Notes: a model not told the origin generated them from the sequence alone. 33,364 nt of DNA from an uncultured Rhodospirillales bacterium (GCA_903845065.1 CAIMWH010000117.1:1-33364), one strand, 5' to 3'; positions 1-7,577 are shown, numbered from the stretch's first letter. Numbers and translations are program-made.

Positions 1-1
1 C

Positions 2-1045
2 GACACCCCGCCCCCCCCGCAAGCCGACCCGCCACCCCCCGAACCCCCACCCCCGCCACAGGCCGAGGCTCCGCCCCCACCACCCCCACCGCTGGCCGAA
101 GCACCCACTCCCGAGCCCCCACCCCCCGAGCCCGTGCCGCCGCCCGTCGCCGAGCCACCCCCGCCAGAACCCACCCCGCCGCCGCCGCCGGTGCAGCAAC
201 CGCCCCCGCCCCCGCCAGTCATCCGCCCGCCACCCCGCCCGGTCCCCGCCACCACCACCCCACGCCCCATCCGCCCCGCCACCCAAACCACCGAACCACC
301 ACCGCAGCGCACCCCGCCCCCCCCGGCCGAACCCCCGCTGCGCATCGAAGGCGCCGAACTCGGCCCCGACTGGATCAAGGCCCTCCAGGCCTGGTGGGAC
401 CTCCACGCCTACTACCCCAGGGAAGCATCCTCGAAGAACATCAGCGGCACCGTGAAACTCCACCTCCTCGTCCATCCTGACGGCGTGGTCTGGATCATCA
501 AGCTCGTGCAATCCTCCGGCTCCGAAATCCTCGACAAAGCCGGCATCTACGTCTTCCTCCACGGCCACCTGCACCCCTTCCCCGCCGGCACCCCCGCCCC
601 CCAGGCCGACGTCTTCATCTCCGTCCACTTCGTCCTCACCCAGGGCAAAGCCACCCAGGCATCCAAAGCCGCCTTCACCGTCACCGACGAACCCGTGCAC
701 AACACCGTCGTCGAAAAAATGCAGCAGAAAACCTGCAAGGGCGTCGTCGTCGAAGGCGGCTGGGGCCCCAATTCCTTCCTCGGCACCCGAATCCCCGCCG
801 AAGCCGTCTTCTACCGCAACCCCGACGGCTCCTCCTGGGTCCGCTGGTCCTCCCGCGGCGGCATCCAGATCACCGCCCCCGTCACCGAACTCGGCATCTC
901 CGCCCACTGGACTGGCATCCCCCCCCTCGGCCCCGCCATGAACCGCCCCATGCCGCCCCACTACGCCATCTGGCCCGCCGGCGAAAACCGCCTCGGAGGC
1001 ACCTCCGAAGACCCCACCGGCTCCATCGACCTCACCTGCGATTGA
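2..1045 (+). CDS. TonB-family protein, 5'-truncated by the window edge, with a long C-terminal extension
   Basis: The reading frame is open from the first bases, so the true start lies upstream. About the first 110 visible codons are a proline-rich linker with acidic, Ala and Gln residues, typical of the periplasm-spanning part of TonB. A TonB C-terminal-like domain follows at roughly 400-650: YPREA, SGTVKLHLLVHPDGVVW, QSSGSEILDKA and an FISVHFVLT closing strand. TonB proteins couple the proton-motive force (via ExbB/ExbD) to outer-membrane receptors. Unusually, about 130 residues follow the domain, where TonB normally ends; this tail holds the only two cysteines seen (KTCKG and LTCD near the end), possibly a periplasmic disulfide. 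No exbB/exbD or receptor gene is visible. The TonB-like fold is fairly sure; a true energy-transducing role is inference. Confidence 0.7.
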   Translation, partial: DTPPPPQADPPPPEPPPPPQAEAPPPPPPPLAEAPTPEPPPPEPVPPPVAEPPPPEPTPPPPPVQQPPPPPPVIRPPPRPVPATTTPRPIRPATQTTEPPPQRTPPPPAEPPLRIEGAELGPDWIKALQAWWDLHAYYPREASSKNISGTVKLHLLVHPDGVVWIIKLVQSSGSEILDKAGIYVFLHGHLHPFPAGTPAPQADVFISVHFVLTQGKATQASKAAFTVTDEPVHNTVVEKMQQKTCKGVVVEGGWGPNSFLGTRIPAEAVFYRNPDGSSWVRWSSRGGIQITAPVTELGISAHWTGIPPLGPAMNRPMPPHYAIWPAGENRLGGTSEDPTGSIDLTCD

Positions 1046-1065
1046 ACCCCCACCGGAGAACGACC

Positions 1066-1509
1066 ATGCCCCCCTCGTTCACCCTCCGCCTCATCGCCCC
1101 CGCCGACCGCCCCCAATGGGAACCCCTCTGGCGCGCCTACCAATCCCCCCGCCACTCCCCCGATGACGTCACCAACCTCACCTGGCACCGCTTCTTCGAC
1201 ACCCTCGAACCCATGCACGCCTTCGTTGCCACTGAAGCCGACACCATCATCGCCTTCGCCCATTTCCTCTATCACCGCTCCACCGCCCAACCCGGCTCCG
1301 TCTGCTACCTCCAGGACATGTTCACCCTGCAATCCCATCGCGGCCGCGGCGCCGCCCGCGCCCTGATCGACGCCATCTGCGACCACGCCAAAGCCGCCGG
1401 CGCCGCCCGCGTCTACTGGAACACCAGCGAAACCAACACCCAGGCCCGCGCCCTCTACGACAAAGTCGCCACCCTCACCAAATTCGTCCAATACCGCCGA
1501 TATCTCTGA
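1066..1509 (+). CDS. GNAT-family N-acetyltransferase
   Basis: This 147-residue protein has the single-domain GNAT fold. Acetyl-CoA-binding motif A is visible as LQDMFTLQSHRGRGAARALI (the Q/R-x-x-G-x-G/A loop is HRGRGA), preceded by a FAHFLYH strand and followed by the motif B-like segment VYWNTSETNTQARALYDKVA. It should transfer an acetyl group from acetyl-CoA to an amine; the substrate cannot be told. I chose ATG 1066 because GGAGA lies about 7 nt upstream. A TTG at 1042 overlapping the previous stop would add eight residues without a ribosome site. It lies 20 bp after the TonB-like gene and 29 bp before the kinase gene, so it is probably in one operon with them. Confidence 0.85.
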   Translation: MPPSFTLRLIAPADRPQWEPLWRAYQSPRHSPDDVTNLTWHRFFDTLEPMHAFVATEADTIIAFAHFLYHRSTAQPGSVCYLQDMFTLQSHRGRGAARALIDAICDHAKAAGAARVYWNTSETNTQARALYDKVATLTKFVQYRRYL

Positions 1510-1538
1510 GCCAACGCGCCCCCTCAGGGAAACACCCC

Positions 1539-2549
1539 ATGCCCCACCAAGCCACCGCACACTCCGTGCCCTCGGCCCCTCACATCGCCGCCCTCGTCGC
1601 CGCCACCTACGACCTCCCCCCGCTCGCCGATTGCCACCTCATCCAGCGCGGCTTCAACGAAACCTACGCCCTCACCACCACCACCGGGGACCGCTTCGTG
1701 CTGCGCCTCTCCATCTCGCGCCACCGCCTGCGCGGCCCGGCCGACGTCGCCGCCGAAACCGCCTTCCTCGCCTACCTCGCCGCCGCGAACATCCCCGTCG
1801 CCACCGCCATCCCCACCCGCACCGGCCCCCTCTTCACCACCGCCGAAACCCCCGAAGGCCCCCGCCCCGCCGTCCTCTTCCGCCACATCGGCGGCCGCAT
1901 GCCCGAACTCGCCTCCCCCGAGGACGCCCGCGCCCAGGCCATCACCCTCGCCCATCTCCATCGCGCCGCCGACGCCTACCCCGAGCGCGAACACGGCCTG
2001 CATCGCCTCGATCTCGACCACCTCCTCCACCGCCCCATCCAGGCCATCCTGGCGCTGGACCTCGGCACCTCCCAGGCCCGCCACGATCTCGCCGGGCTCG
2101 AAACCCGCCTCGCCGCCGCCGTCGGCCAGCTCGACGCCGATCTCACCCGCACCCGCTGTCACGGCGATGTCCACGGCTTCAACGCCCGCATCGCCGAAAC
2201 CGGCCCCCACGCCGGCCAGGCCGTGTTCTTCGATTTCGACGAAGGCGGCTTCGGCTACCTCGCCTACGACCTCGCCGTCCACCTCTGGGCCCAGGTCTCC
2301 TTCGGCCGCCAGCGCCAGCACATCTGGCACGCCTTCGATGCCGCCTACCGCGCCATCCGCCCGCTGCACCCCGCCGACGAAGCCGCCATCCCGCTATTCG
2401 TCGCCATCCGCCACCTCTGGGTCATCGGCGAATGGGCCGCCGGCACCCCTCGCTTCGGCACCGAAGCCATGCCGATACCCTGGATCGAGGGCCAAATCGC
2501 CTTCCTGCGCGCCTGGGAGCGCGATCAACTCGCCCCCCGCCTGCTCTGA
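1539..2549 (+). CDS. APH/RdoA-like phosphotransferase (small-molecule or protein kinase)
   Basis: A 336-residue protein of the aminoglycoside phosphotransferase-like kinase fold. The catalytic loop is TRCHGDVHGFNARI (the H-G-D-x-H-x-x-N signature; the Asp is the base and the Asn binds metal). The metal-binding DFDE-type motif follows as VFFDFDEGGFGYLAYDLAVHLW. The N-lobe has RGFNETYAL and FVLRLS, matching the nucleotide-binding strand and the conserved Lys/Arg strand of the family. This pattern is close to the RdoA/SrkA group and to homoserine-kinase-like enzymes rather than to resistance enzymes. The ATG is preceded by AGGGA about 8 nt away. Substrate unknown; context (GNAT, TonB-like) does not settle it. 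Confidence 0.8.
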   Translation: MPHQATAHSVPSAPHIAALVAATYDLPPLADCHLIQRGFNETYALTTTTGDRFVLRLSISRHRLRGPADVAAETAFLAYLAAANIPVATAIPTRTGPLFTTAETPEGPRPAVLFRHIGGRMPELASPEDARAQAITLAHLHRAADAYPEREHGLHRLDLDHLLHRPIQAILALDLGTSQARHDLAGLETRLAAAVGQLDADLTRTRCHGDVHGFNARIAETGPHAGQAVFFDFDEGGFGYLAYDLAVHLWAQVSFGRQRQHIWHAFDAAYRAIRPLHPADEAAIPLFVAIRHLWVIGEWAAGTPRFGTEAMPIPWIEGQIAFLRAWERDQLAPRLL

Positions 2550-2600
2550 CCCGCCCCATCTCCGCAGCGGAATTGCCTTGAACCGGACGCGCCATCCGCA

Positions 2601-2613
2601 TACGAACAAAAAG
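2601..2613 (+). promoter_or_regulatory. Possible promoter for the gene at 2613
   Basis: TTGAAC at 2578-2583, a 17-bp spacer and TACGAA at 2601-2606 form a plausible sigma-70-type promoter. The predicted start would fall on or next to the GTG at 2613, which has no Shine-Dalgarno sequence. Seen by eye only; the -10 match is modest. Confidence 0.3.
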
Positions 2614-3152
2614 TGAACTCAACCTTCGCCCCCAACCTCGCCGACCGCCTCGGCGCCATCCTCGCCCCCCTCCTCATCCTCGTCGCCGCCCGCTTCCGCA
2701 CCCTCGGCCCGCTCACCGTCCCGCTGTGGCGCCACCTCGCACGCGCCCAGCAGCGCCTCGCGTGCCTCATCGCCCTCCTCGCCGCCGGCCGCTATCGTCC
2801 GCGCCTGCGCGACCAGTCCGGCCGCCCCGCCCGCCCCACCGTCCCCCACCACTTCCCCCGCCACCACGCCTGGCTCATCCGCGCCCTCGGCTCCGAGGCC
2901 GCCATCCACGCCGCCCGCCTGCAAACCATCCTCGCCGACCCCGCCACGGCGAACCTCCTCGCCACCACCCCCGCCGCCGCCCGCATCCTGCGCCCGCTCT
3001 GCCACATGCTCGGCCTGCCCCCACTCCCCAAACCCCCCGCGCCACGCCAGGCCGCGCCCCCGCCACCCCACCCTCACGGCCGCGCCCCGCGCGCCAAAAC
3101 ACCCCGGCCCGCCTCCCGCGCCCCCACCCAGCCCCCCACGCCAAAATCCTGA
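2613..3152 (+). CDS. Hypothetical protein with hydrophobic N-terminus and Pro/Ala-rich tail
   Basis: I do not recognise a named family. The 179-residue product has a short hydrophobic stretch near residues 12-25 (LGAILAPLLILVAA), then a basic helical part. A more conserved-looking block follows, HHAWLIRALGSEAAIHAARLQTILADPATANLLATTP, ending in ARILRPLCHMLGL. The last 45 residues are Pro/Arg/Ala-rich and probably disordered. The HHAWL...RPLC block resembles hypothetical proteins I associate with acetic-acid-type alphaproteobacteria, but I cannot name one. The start is GTG 2613, without a ribosome site; no in-frame ATG lies near it. It follows the kinase gene by 63 bp. GC-rich composition could produce a chance ORF, but the ordered block argues for a real gene. 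Confidence 0.55.
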   Translation: MNSTFAPNLADRLGAILAPLLILVAARFRTLGPLTVPLWRHLARAQQRLACLIALLAAGRYRPRLRDQSGRPARPTVPHHFPRHHAWLIRALGSEAAIHAARLQTILADPATANLLATTPAAARILRPLCHMLGLPPLPKPPAPRQAAPPPPHPHGRAPRAKTPRPASRAPTQPPTPKS

Positions 3153-3177
3153 TTCCCACCCAAGGCCCATTTTCGCC

Positions 3178-3206
3178 TTGACATGCAACCTTTTAGTTGC
3201 ATATTA
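3178..3206 (+). promoter_or_regulatory. Promoter with built-in operator for the ArsR/AHSA1 pair
   Basis: A consensus -35 box TTGACA (3178-3183) is followed by a spacer of exactly 17 bp and an ATATTA -10 box (3201-3206). The spacer holds a perfect inverted repeat, TGCAAC (3184-3189), six bases, GTTGCA (3196-3201). A dyad in the spacer would let a bound dimer block RNA polymerase. The obvious ligand is the ArsR-type repressor encoded immediately downstream, giving autoregulation. Boxes and dyad are seen directly; binding by this ArsR protein is inference. Confidence 0.75.
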
Positions 3207-3211
3207 CCCCC

Positions 3212-3541
3212 ATGACCGACGCCATGGACGCCGTCTTCAAAGCCCTCGCCGACCCCACCCGTCGCGTCCTGCTCGACCGGCTCCGCGAAAACAACGGCCA
3301 AACCCTCGGCCAGCTCTGCTCCCACCTGGCAATGTCCCGCCAAGCCGTCACCAAGCATCTGCTCATTCTCGAAGAGGCCAATCTGGTCGCCACCCTGAAA
3401 CGCGGACGGGAAAAACTCCACTTCCTCAACCCCATCCCCATCCACGACATCAGCGAACGCTGGATCGGCAAATACGACCGCCCAAGACTCGAAATAATCA
3501 CCGACCTCAAACGCCAACTGGAAGGAGAATCCCATGAGTAA
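3212..3541 (+). CDS. ArsR-family winged-helix repressor
   Basis: A 109-residue single-domain winged-helix protein. It opens with AVFKALADPTRRVLLDRL, the classic ArsR helix 1, and the recognition helix is SRQAVTKHLLILEEANLV, followed by the beta-wing VATLKRGREKLHFLN. The C-terminal helix continues as RWIGKYDRPRLEIITDLK, as in the ArsR subgroup that is co-encoded with SRPBCC/AHSA1 proteins. There is no cysteine pair, so metal sensing of the ArsR/SmtB type is unlikely. I chose ATG 3212 because an in-frame TTG at 3197 falls inside the operator and upstream of the likely transcription start. The mRNA may be leaderless. Its stop overlaps the start of the next gene by 8 bp (translational coupling). 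Confidence 0.9.
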   Translation: MTDAMDAVFKALADPTRRVLLDRLRENNGQTLGQLCSHLAMSRQAVTKHLLILEEANLVATLKRGREKLHFLNPIPIHDISERWIGKYDRPRLEIITDLKRQLEGESHE

Positions 3542-4001
3542 CTCAAAATTCGTCTACGTCACCTACATCCGCACCACCCCGCAGAAACTCTGGCAAGCCC
3601 TCACCACCCCCGAATTCACCCGCCAGTTTTCCTTCGGCATGACCCAGGACAGCACCTGGCAACCCGGCGCCCCGTGGAAAATGGTCTTCCCCGACGGCCG
3701 CATCGCCGATACCGGCACCGTCGTCGAAATCGAGCCCGAACGCCGCTACGTCCTGTCATGGCAGAACGAATTCATGCCCGACATGAAGGCCGAAGGCCCC
3801 ACCCGCATGACCTGCCTGCTCGAACCGCTCGACGGCTCGGTCAAACTCACCATCATCCACGAAATGGAAAAAGACGCCTCCAAATTCATCGGCGCCGTCT
3901 CCAGCGGCTGGCCGATGATCCTCTCCGGCCTCAAAACCTGGCTCGAAACCGGCGAAGCCATGGCCGATCCCCGCGCCGGCAATACCAGCAAAGCCGCCTG
4001 A
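3534..4001 (+). CDS. SRPBCC/AHSA1-domain protein
   Basis: A 155-residue START-like lipocalin-fold protein of the Aha1-homology (AHSA1) type. The signature is the opening KFVYVTYIRTTPQKLWQALT with TPEFTRQF, then GAPWKMVFPDGRIADTGTVVEIEPERRYVLSW and a C-terminal long helix SSGWPMILSGLKTWLETG. Members bind hydrophobic ligands in a cavity; the ligand here is unknown. The start at 3534 has a strong GGAGA site and overlaps the ArsR stop, so the two are made as one operon. ArsR-AHSA1 pairs are common in Proteobacteria and Actinobacteria; the ArsR partner probably controls this protein. Function beyond ligand binding cannot be stated. Confidence 0.88.
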   Translation: MSNSKFVYVTYIRTTPQKLWQALTTPEFTRQFSFGMTQDSTWQPGAPWKMVFPDGRIADTGTVVEIEPERRYVLSWQNEFMPDMKAEGPTRMTCLLEPLDGSVKLTIIHEMEKDASKFIGAVSSGWPMILSGLKTWLETGEAMADPRAGNTSKAA

Positions 4002-4009
4002 CCACGGGC

Positions 4010-4034
4010 CGGGCGGGGAACCCTACCCCGCCCG
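4010..4034. terminator. Hairpin between convergent genes (bidirectional terminator candidate)
   Basis: A perfect 9-bp stem, CGGGCGGGG (4010-4018) with CCCCGCCCG (4026-4034) and a 7-base loop, sits between the AHSA1 stop (4001) and the DUF35 stop (4023). It overlaps the last codons of the DUF35 gene. There is no T-run on either side, so it would be an imperfect intrinsic terminator or an mRNA 3'-end stabiliser. Confidence 0.5.
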
Positions 4035-4415
4035 AAACCGCGCCAAAGCCACCCCCTCTTCCCGCTCGATCGCCAGCACCACCGGCATATCGATCCGCAA
4101 CGCCGCGTCCCCCACGATATTGCTCAACAACCGCGGCCCCTCCGCCAACTCCACCGTCGCCACATTGTAGGGTACCCGCGCCTTGAACCAGTCATGGAAC
4201 GCCACGTGATAAACCACCCAACTCACCAACCTCCCTTGTCCGGACGCCTCTTCCCACCCCCACTCCGCCCGCAAACACTCCGGACACTCCGCCCGCGCCG
4301 GCAACCACGCATGCCCACACGCAAGGCAACGCTGAAACATCAACCGCCCCTCGGCCAGCCCATCCCAATACGCTGAATTCAACCCCGTCCGCTCCGGCGC
4401 CGGAAACGCCTCCAT
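4023..4415 (-). CDS. DUF35 Zn-ribbon/OB-fold protein, thiolase partner
   Basis: A 130-residue protein with an N-terminal rubredoxin-like zinc ribbon, C30-x2-C33 (CLAC) and C44-x2-C47 (CPEC), followed by an OB-fold (GRLVSWVVYHVAFH, VPYNVATVELAEGPRLLSNI). This is the DUF35 architecture. Known DUF35 proteins form stable complexes with thiolase-fold enzymes: the archaeal HMG-CoA pathway thiolase, and the ChsH2-Ltp2 aldolase of actinobacterial steroid degradation, where the OB part shapes the CoA channel. It is the last gene of the minus-strand operon, 3 bp after the thiolase-like gene, so that protein is its evident partner. An internal start does not look better than the ATG used. Confidence 0.88.
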   Translation of the reverse strand: MEAFPAPERTGLNSAYWDGLAEGRLMFQRCLACGHAWLPARAECPECLRAEWGWEEASGQGRLVSWVVYHVAFHDWFKARVPYNVATVELAEGPRLLSNIVGDAALRIDMPVVLAIEREEGVALARFRAG

Positions 4416-4418
4416 CGC

Positions 4419-5537
4419 TCAAACCCCCAATATCAAGGTGGAATGCGTCGTCATCACGCCCCCCTGGTTGCTCACGATGCACTTCTTCGCCCCCTTCACC
4501 TGGTTATGCGAAGTCCCCCGCATCTGCCGAACCCCCTCCATCACCATCTGCAACCCCGGCATCCCGGTCTCCGACAGCAACCCGCCCGACGTATTGATCG
4601 GCAACCGCCCGCCCAACTGGATATTCCCCCCCTCGACGAACTTCCCCCCGTCCCCCTTCTTGCAGAACCCATAATCCTCCAGCGTCATCAACGCGGCGAT
4701 CGTGTAGCAATCATAGATCTGCGCCACATCGATATCCGCCGGCCCAATCCCCGCCATCCGATACGCCGTCTGAGCCGAAACCTTCGCCGCCGTCGTCGTC
4801 ATCACCGGCCGCTGCGGCACGTCCCACGATGTATGCCCCTGCCCGAACCCCAGGATCGGCACCGGCGCCGCCACTTTCAACTCCCGCGCCCGCGCCTCGC
4901 TCATGATCACCACCGCCGCCGCCCCGTCCGAAACCAGGCAGATATCATCCCGCCGCAACGGCTCCACGATCCATGGCGACTCCATATACTTGTCGATCGT
5001 CAACGGCAGCCGCAGCGCCGCATGCGGATTATTCGCCCCATGCGTCCGCGCCGCGACCGCAATCGCCCCCAACTGCTCCGCTTGCGTGCCGAACTCCCCC
5101 ATATGCCGCTGCGCAATCATCGCGTAGCCCGCATGCACCCCGAACCAGCCATACGCCGCATCATCCCCGCCCGCCCGCTCATACGCCGCCCGCGTCCCGG
5201 TCTTCGGATTATCCGCCAGCGCCACAATCGCCACATCGCACAACCCCGCCGCGATCGACATGCAGGCAAACCCGATGGTCGAACAATTCGTCGCCCCGCC
5301 CTGGTCCCAAACGCCCCCCACCCGGGGCTGCAACCGCATCGCCTCGGCCACCTTCTGCCCGTACATCGATTCGAACCTGGAGGTCGGAACCTTCACGAAC
5401 AGCCCGTCGACCACCCCCTTCTCGATCCCCGCGTCCTCCAACGCCTTCCGGCACGCCTCGACATTCATCGAAACCGTATCCCGCCCCGGCAACCGCCCGA
5501 ACGCCGTATGCCCGATCCCGGCGATAACCATCCGCAT
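4419..5537 (-). CDS. SCP-x/Ltp2-like thiolase-family protein
   Basis: A 372-residue thiolase-fold protein of the sterol-carrier/lipid-transfer (SCP-x, Ltp) branch. The nucleophile-region motif is GGATNCSTIGFACMSIAAG, so a cysteine (C85) is kept where SCP-x thiolases have NNCST. The C-terminal half differs from true thiolases: N-x-H-G-G is INTSGG (His to Ser at 317) and the following GHP is GMP (Met 326). The terminal C-x-G region reads CIVSNQGG. A DIDVAQIYDCYT segment supplies tyrosines 275 and 278. These changes argue against ordinary thiolysis and fit the Ltp2-type retro-aldolases or a binding protein. It is tightly spaced between the hydratase and DUF35 genes. Fold assignment is firm, reaction is inference. 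Confidence 0.8.
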   Translation of the reverse strand: MRMVIAGIGHTAFGRLPGRDTVSMNVEACRKALEDAGIEKGVVDGLFVKVPTSRFESMYGQKVAEAMRLQPRVGGVWDQGGATNCSTIGFACMSIAAGLCDVAIVALADNPKTGTRAAYERAGGDDAAYGWFGVHAGYAMIAQRHMGEFGTQAEQLGAIAVAARTHGANNPHAALRLPLTIDKYMESPWIVEPLRRDDICLVSDGAAAVVIMSEARARELKVAAPVPILGFGQGHTSWDVPQRPVMTTTAAKVSAQTAYRMAGIGPADIDVAQIYDCYTIAALMTLEDYGFCKKGDGGKFVEGGNIQLGGRLPINTSGGLLSETGMPGLQMVMEGVRQMRGTSHNQVKGAKKCIVSNQGGVMTTHSTLILGV

Positions 5538-5540
5538 CCC

Positions 5541-6314
5541 TCAGGCCCCCCTGAACGCCGGCTTGCGCTTCTCCGCAAACGCCTTCGGCCCCTCCTTCGC
5601 GTCCTCGGTCGCCTGCAACAACCGATTGACCAACGCCTCGACCCGAAATCCGGTGGTCCGGTCCATCTCCCGAGACCGCACCGCCAACTCCTTCGCCGCC
5701 TGCACCGCCAGCGGCGCATTCCCCGCAATCCGCCGCGCATATTCCAGCGCCGTCGCCATCAGTTCCTCCTTCGGCACCACCTTGTTGACCAGCCCGAAAT
5801 GCGCCGCCCGTTCCGCATCGATCGAATCCCCTGTCAGCAGCAACTCCATCCCGATGCAGTACGGCAACTGGTCCAGAATCCGCTGCGTCCCCCCGTTCCC
5901 CGGCACGATCCCCCGCTTCACCTCGGCGATATTGAACGTCGCATGCGGCACGGCGATGCGAATATCCGTCGCCATCAGCAACGTCATCCCGCCCGCCAGA
6001 CAATACCCGTTCACCGCCGCGATCACCGGCTTCCACACTTCCAATCCACGATTGAGCAGCATGTCATGCTGCGTCAGCCACATCTCGGAGAGAGACTTTG
6101 GCGCGGTGAGGAAACTCTTGATATCCGCCCCCGCGCTGAACGCCCGCTCGCCGGCACCGGTCACAATCGCCACCCGGATCGTGTTGTCATCGCGCACGCG
6201 AATCCACGCGTCCGACAACCCCTTGTAGTGCTCAGCATCCATCGCGTTCATCCGCTCCGGCCGATTGATCACGATGGTGCAGATGCCCTCGTCAACGCTC
6301 ACATCGATCGACAT
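5541..6314 (-). CDS. Enoyl-CoA hydratase/isomerase (crotonase) family protein
   Basis: A 257-residue crotonase. Conserved blocks are ICTIVINRPERMNAMD, the oxyanion-hole segment AFSAGADIK, the second oxyanion glycine GYCLAGGM, and FNIAEVKRGIVPGNGGTQRI. Of the two glutamates used by classical enoyl-CoA hydratase, the second is present (E131 in IAEVKRG), but the first, normally in GGxEL, is Thr111 (GGMTLL). One-glutamate crotonases are often isomerases, hydrolases or specialised hydratases, so simple annotation as hydratase is uncertain. The gene follows the acyl-CoA dehydrogenase by 3 bp and precedes the thiolase-like gene by 3 bp, implying successive steps on one acyl-CoA. The ribosome site is GGGGG about 11 nt upstream. 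Confidence 0.85.
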   Translation of the reverse strand: MSIDVSVDEGICTIVINRPERMNAMDAEHYKGLSDAWIRVRDDNTIRVAIVTGAGERAFSAGADIKSFLTAPKSLSEMWLTQHDMLLNRGLEVWKPVIAAVNGYCLAGGMTLLMATDIRIAVPHATFNIAEVKRGIVPGNGGTQRILDQLPYCIGMELLLTGDSIDAERAAHFGLVNKVVPKEELMATALEYARRIAGNAPLAVQAAKELAVRSREMDRTTGFRVEALVNRLLQATEDAKEGPKAFAEKRKPAFRGA

Positions 6315-6317
6315 CGC

Positions 6318-7502
6318 CTACGCCCCCTTCGGCCCGTTGAGCAGTTCCCGCGCCACAACCATCCGATGCACCTCGGACGGCCCCTCGCCGATCCGCTTGA
6401 TCCGCATCTCCCGGTACCAGCGCTCCAGCGGCATTTCCGCCGCCACCCCCAGCCCGCCGAAAATCTGGATACACCGATCGACCACTCGCCCCGCCGTCTC
6501 CGTCGCGTACACCTTGGCGATCGAGGCATCGGTCTTGATGTCGTACCCCATGTCCCCCCGCCACGCCGCCTGGAACACCAGCAACCGCGCCGCCCGCAAC
6601 TCGATCTCGGAATCCGCGATCATCCACTGGATCGCCTGCTTGTCCGCCAGCGGCGAGCGGAACACCACGCGCTGCTTGGCCCACTCGATCGCCAGCGCCA
6701 ACGCCGCCTGCGCCACCCCGATCACCTGCGCCGCATACGGAATGCGCGCATGCACCAGCCAGGTCTCCGCCAGCTTGAACCCCTCGCCCTCATTGCCGAG
6801 CAGGTTCTCCGCCGGCACTTCCACATCGACCAGATTGACCTCGTACGGCGAATACGCCCGGATCACTGGAATGGGCTTGCGGGTAATCCCCTTCCACTTG
6901 GTCTCGACAATAAAACTACTGACCCCATCGCGTCCCTTGCTCGGCCCGGTCCGCGCGAAAACAATCCCCCACTCGCTCTCCCCCGCCCCCGAAATCCAGA
7001 TTTTCGTCCCGTTGAGGATATAGCGATCCCCCTTCCGCTCCGCCTTGGTCTGGATCGCCCGCCCTGGGTCCGACCCGCCGGAGGCTTCCGAAATCGCCAC
7101 GAACGTCTTGTTCCCGGTCTCCATTACCGGCACGGCGTACTTACGGATCTGCGCCTCGGTCCCCTCGAAAATCACATTCGGCGGGTCCCACCCGAACGCG
7201 TGGCAACCCGGAATATACAGCCCCATCCGGCACTGGCTGGCCTCCTCGGCGAAAACCGCCTGGCCGAGCAAATTGAGCCCCGCGCCGCCCCAGCGCGCCG
7301 GGCTCTCGGTGTGCCAAAGCCCCAACGCCCGCGCCTTGGCTTGCAACGGCTTGAGGTCCTCCGGCGCCAGCTTCACCGCGTCATGCGGCAACTTGTCCTC
7401 GAGCGGCTTGACCTCGTTCTGCATGAACCGCCGCACCGTCTGCTGCAACATCCGCAGCTCCTCGGGCAGTTCCCACGCGCCGCTGGCGTCATGTTCGGCC
7501 AT
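6318..7502 (-). CDS. Acyl-CoA dehydrogenase
   Basis: A 394-residue FAD flavoprotein, first gene of the minus-strand operon. The three ACAD domains are evident: N-terminal helical (LRMLQQTVRRFMQNEVKPLEDKL), middle beta (EASGGSDPGRAIQTKAER with ILNGTKIWISGAGES), and C-terminal helical (AQVIGVAQAALALAIEWAKQRVVF, ERWYREMRIKRIGEGPSEVHR). The catalytic base candidate is E373 in IGEGPSE, the position of the YEGT glutamate in medium-chain enzymes. It would introduce the alpha,beta double bond, passing electrons to ETF. The start at 7502 has a very good GGAGGA site 5 nt away. Substrate chain is unknown; the surrounding genes suggest a branched, cyclic or side-chain acyl-CoA rather than plain fatty acid. 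Confidence 0.92.
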   Translation of the reverse strand: MAEHDASGAWELPEELRMLQQTVRRFMQNEVKPLEDKLPHDAVKLAPEDLKPLQAKARALGLWHTESPARWGGAGLNLLGQAVFAEEASQCRMGLYIPGCHAFGWDPPNVIFEGTEAQIRKYAVPVMETGNKTFVAISEASGGSDPGRAIQTKAERKGDRYILNGTKIWISGAGESEWGIVFARTGPSKGRDGVSSFIVETKWKGITRKPIPVIRAYSPYEVNLVDVEVPAENLLGNEGEGFKLAETWLVHARIPYAAQVIGVAQAALALAIEWAKQRVVFRSPLADKQAIQWMIADSEIELRAARLLVFQAAWRGDMGYDIKTDASIAKVYATETAGRVVDRCIQIFGGLGVAAEMPLERWYREMRIKRIGEGPSEVHRMVVARELLNGPKGA

Positions 7503-7548
7503 TTGTTTCCTCCGCTTTGCCCCGACGCTATCGGCGGCGGCGACCGGC

Positions 7549-7577
7549 TGTCAAATGGTCCGACCGAATAATTGACA
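7549..7577. promoter_or_regulatory. Divergent promoter pair around a FadR/GntR-type operator
   Basis: Between the dehydrogenase and regulator genes, TGTCAA (7549-7554, TTGACA on the minus strand) and TTGACA (7572-7577, plus strand) face away from each other. Between them is TGGTCCGACCG (7556-7566), a near-perfect dyad of the TGGTnnnACCA class bound by many FadR-subfamily GntR proteins. On the plus strand TAGGCT (7596-7601) is a possible -10 with an 18-bp spacer; on the minus strand GATAGC (7527-7532) gives a 16-bp spacer. One dimer bound here could silence both directions. Site seen directly; binding inferred. Confidence 0.6.

Noticed and set aside
1-330. Possible simple-sequence repeat or regulatory tract
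   Set aside because: The C-rich run is in frame with the TonB-like protein and is explained by its proline-rich linker.
4443-7571. 1042-codon open frame antisense to the acyl-CoA operon
   Set aside because: It is Arg/His/Pro-rich without domains and runs opposite to three clear genes; it results from GC-biased third positions.
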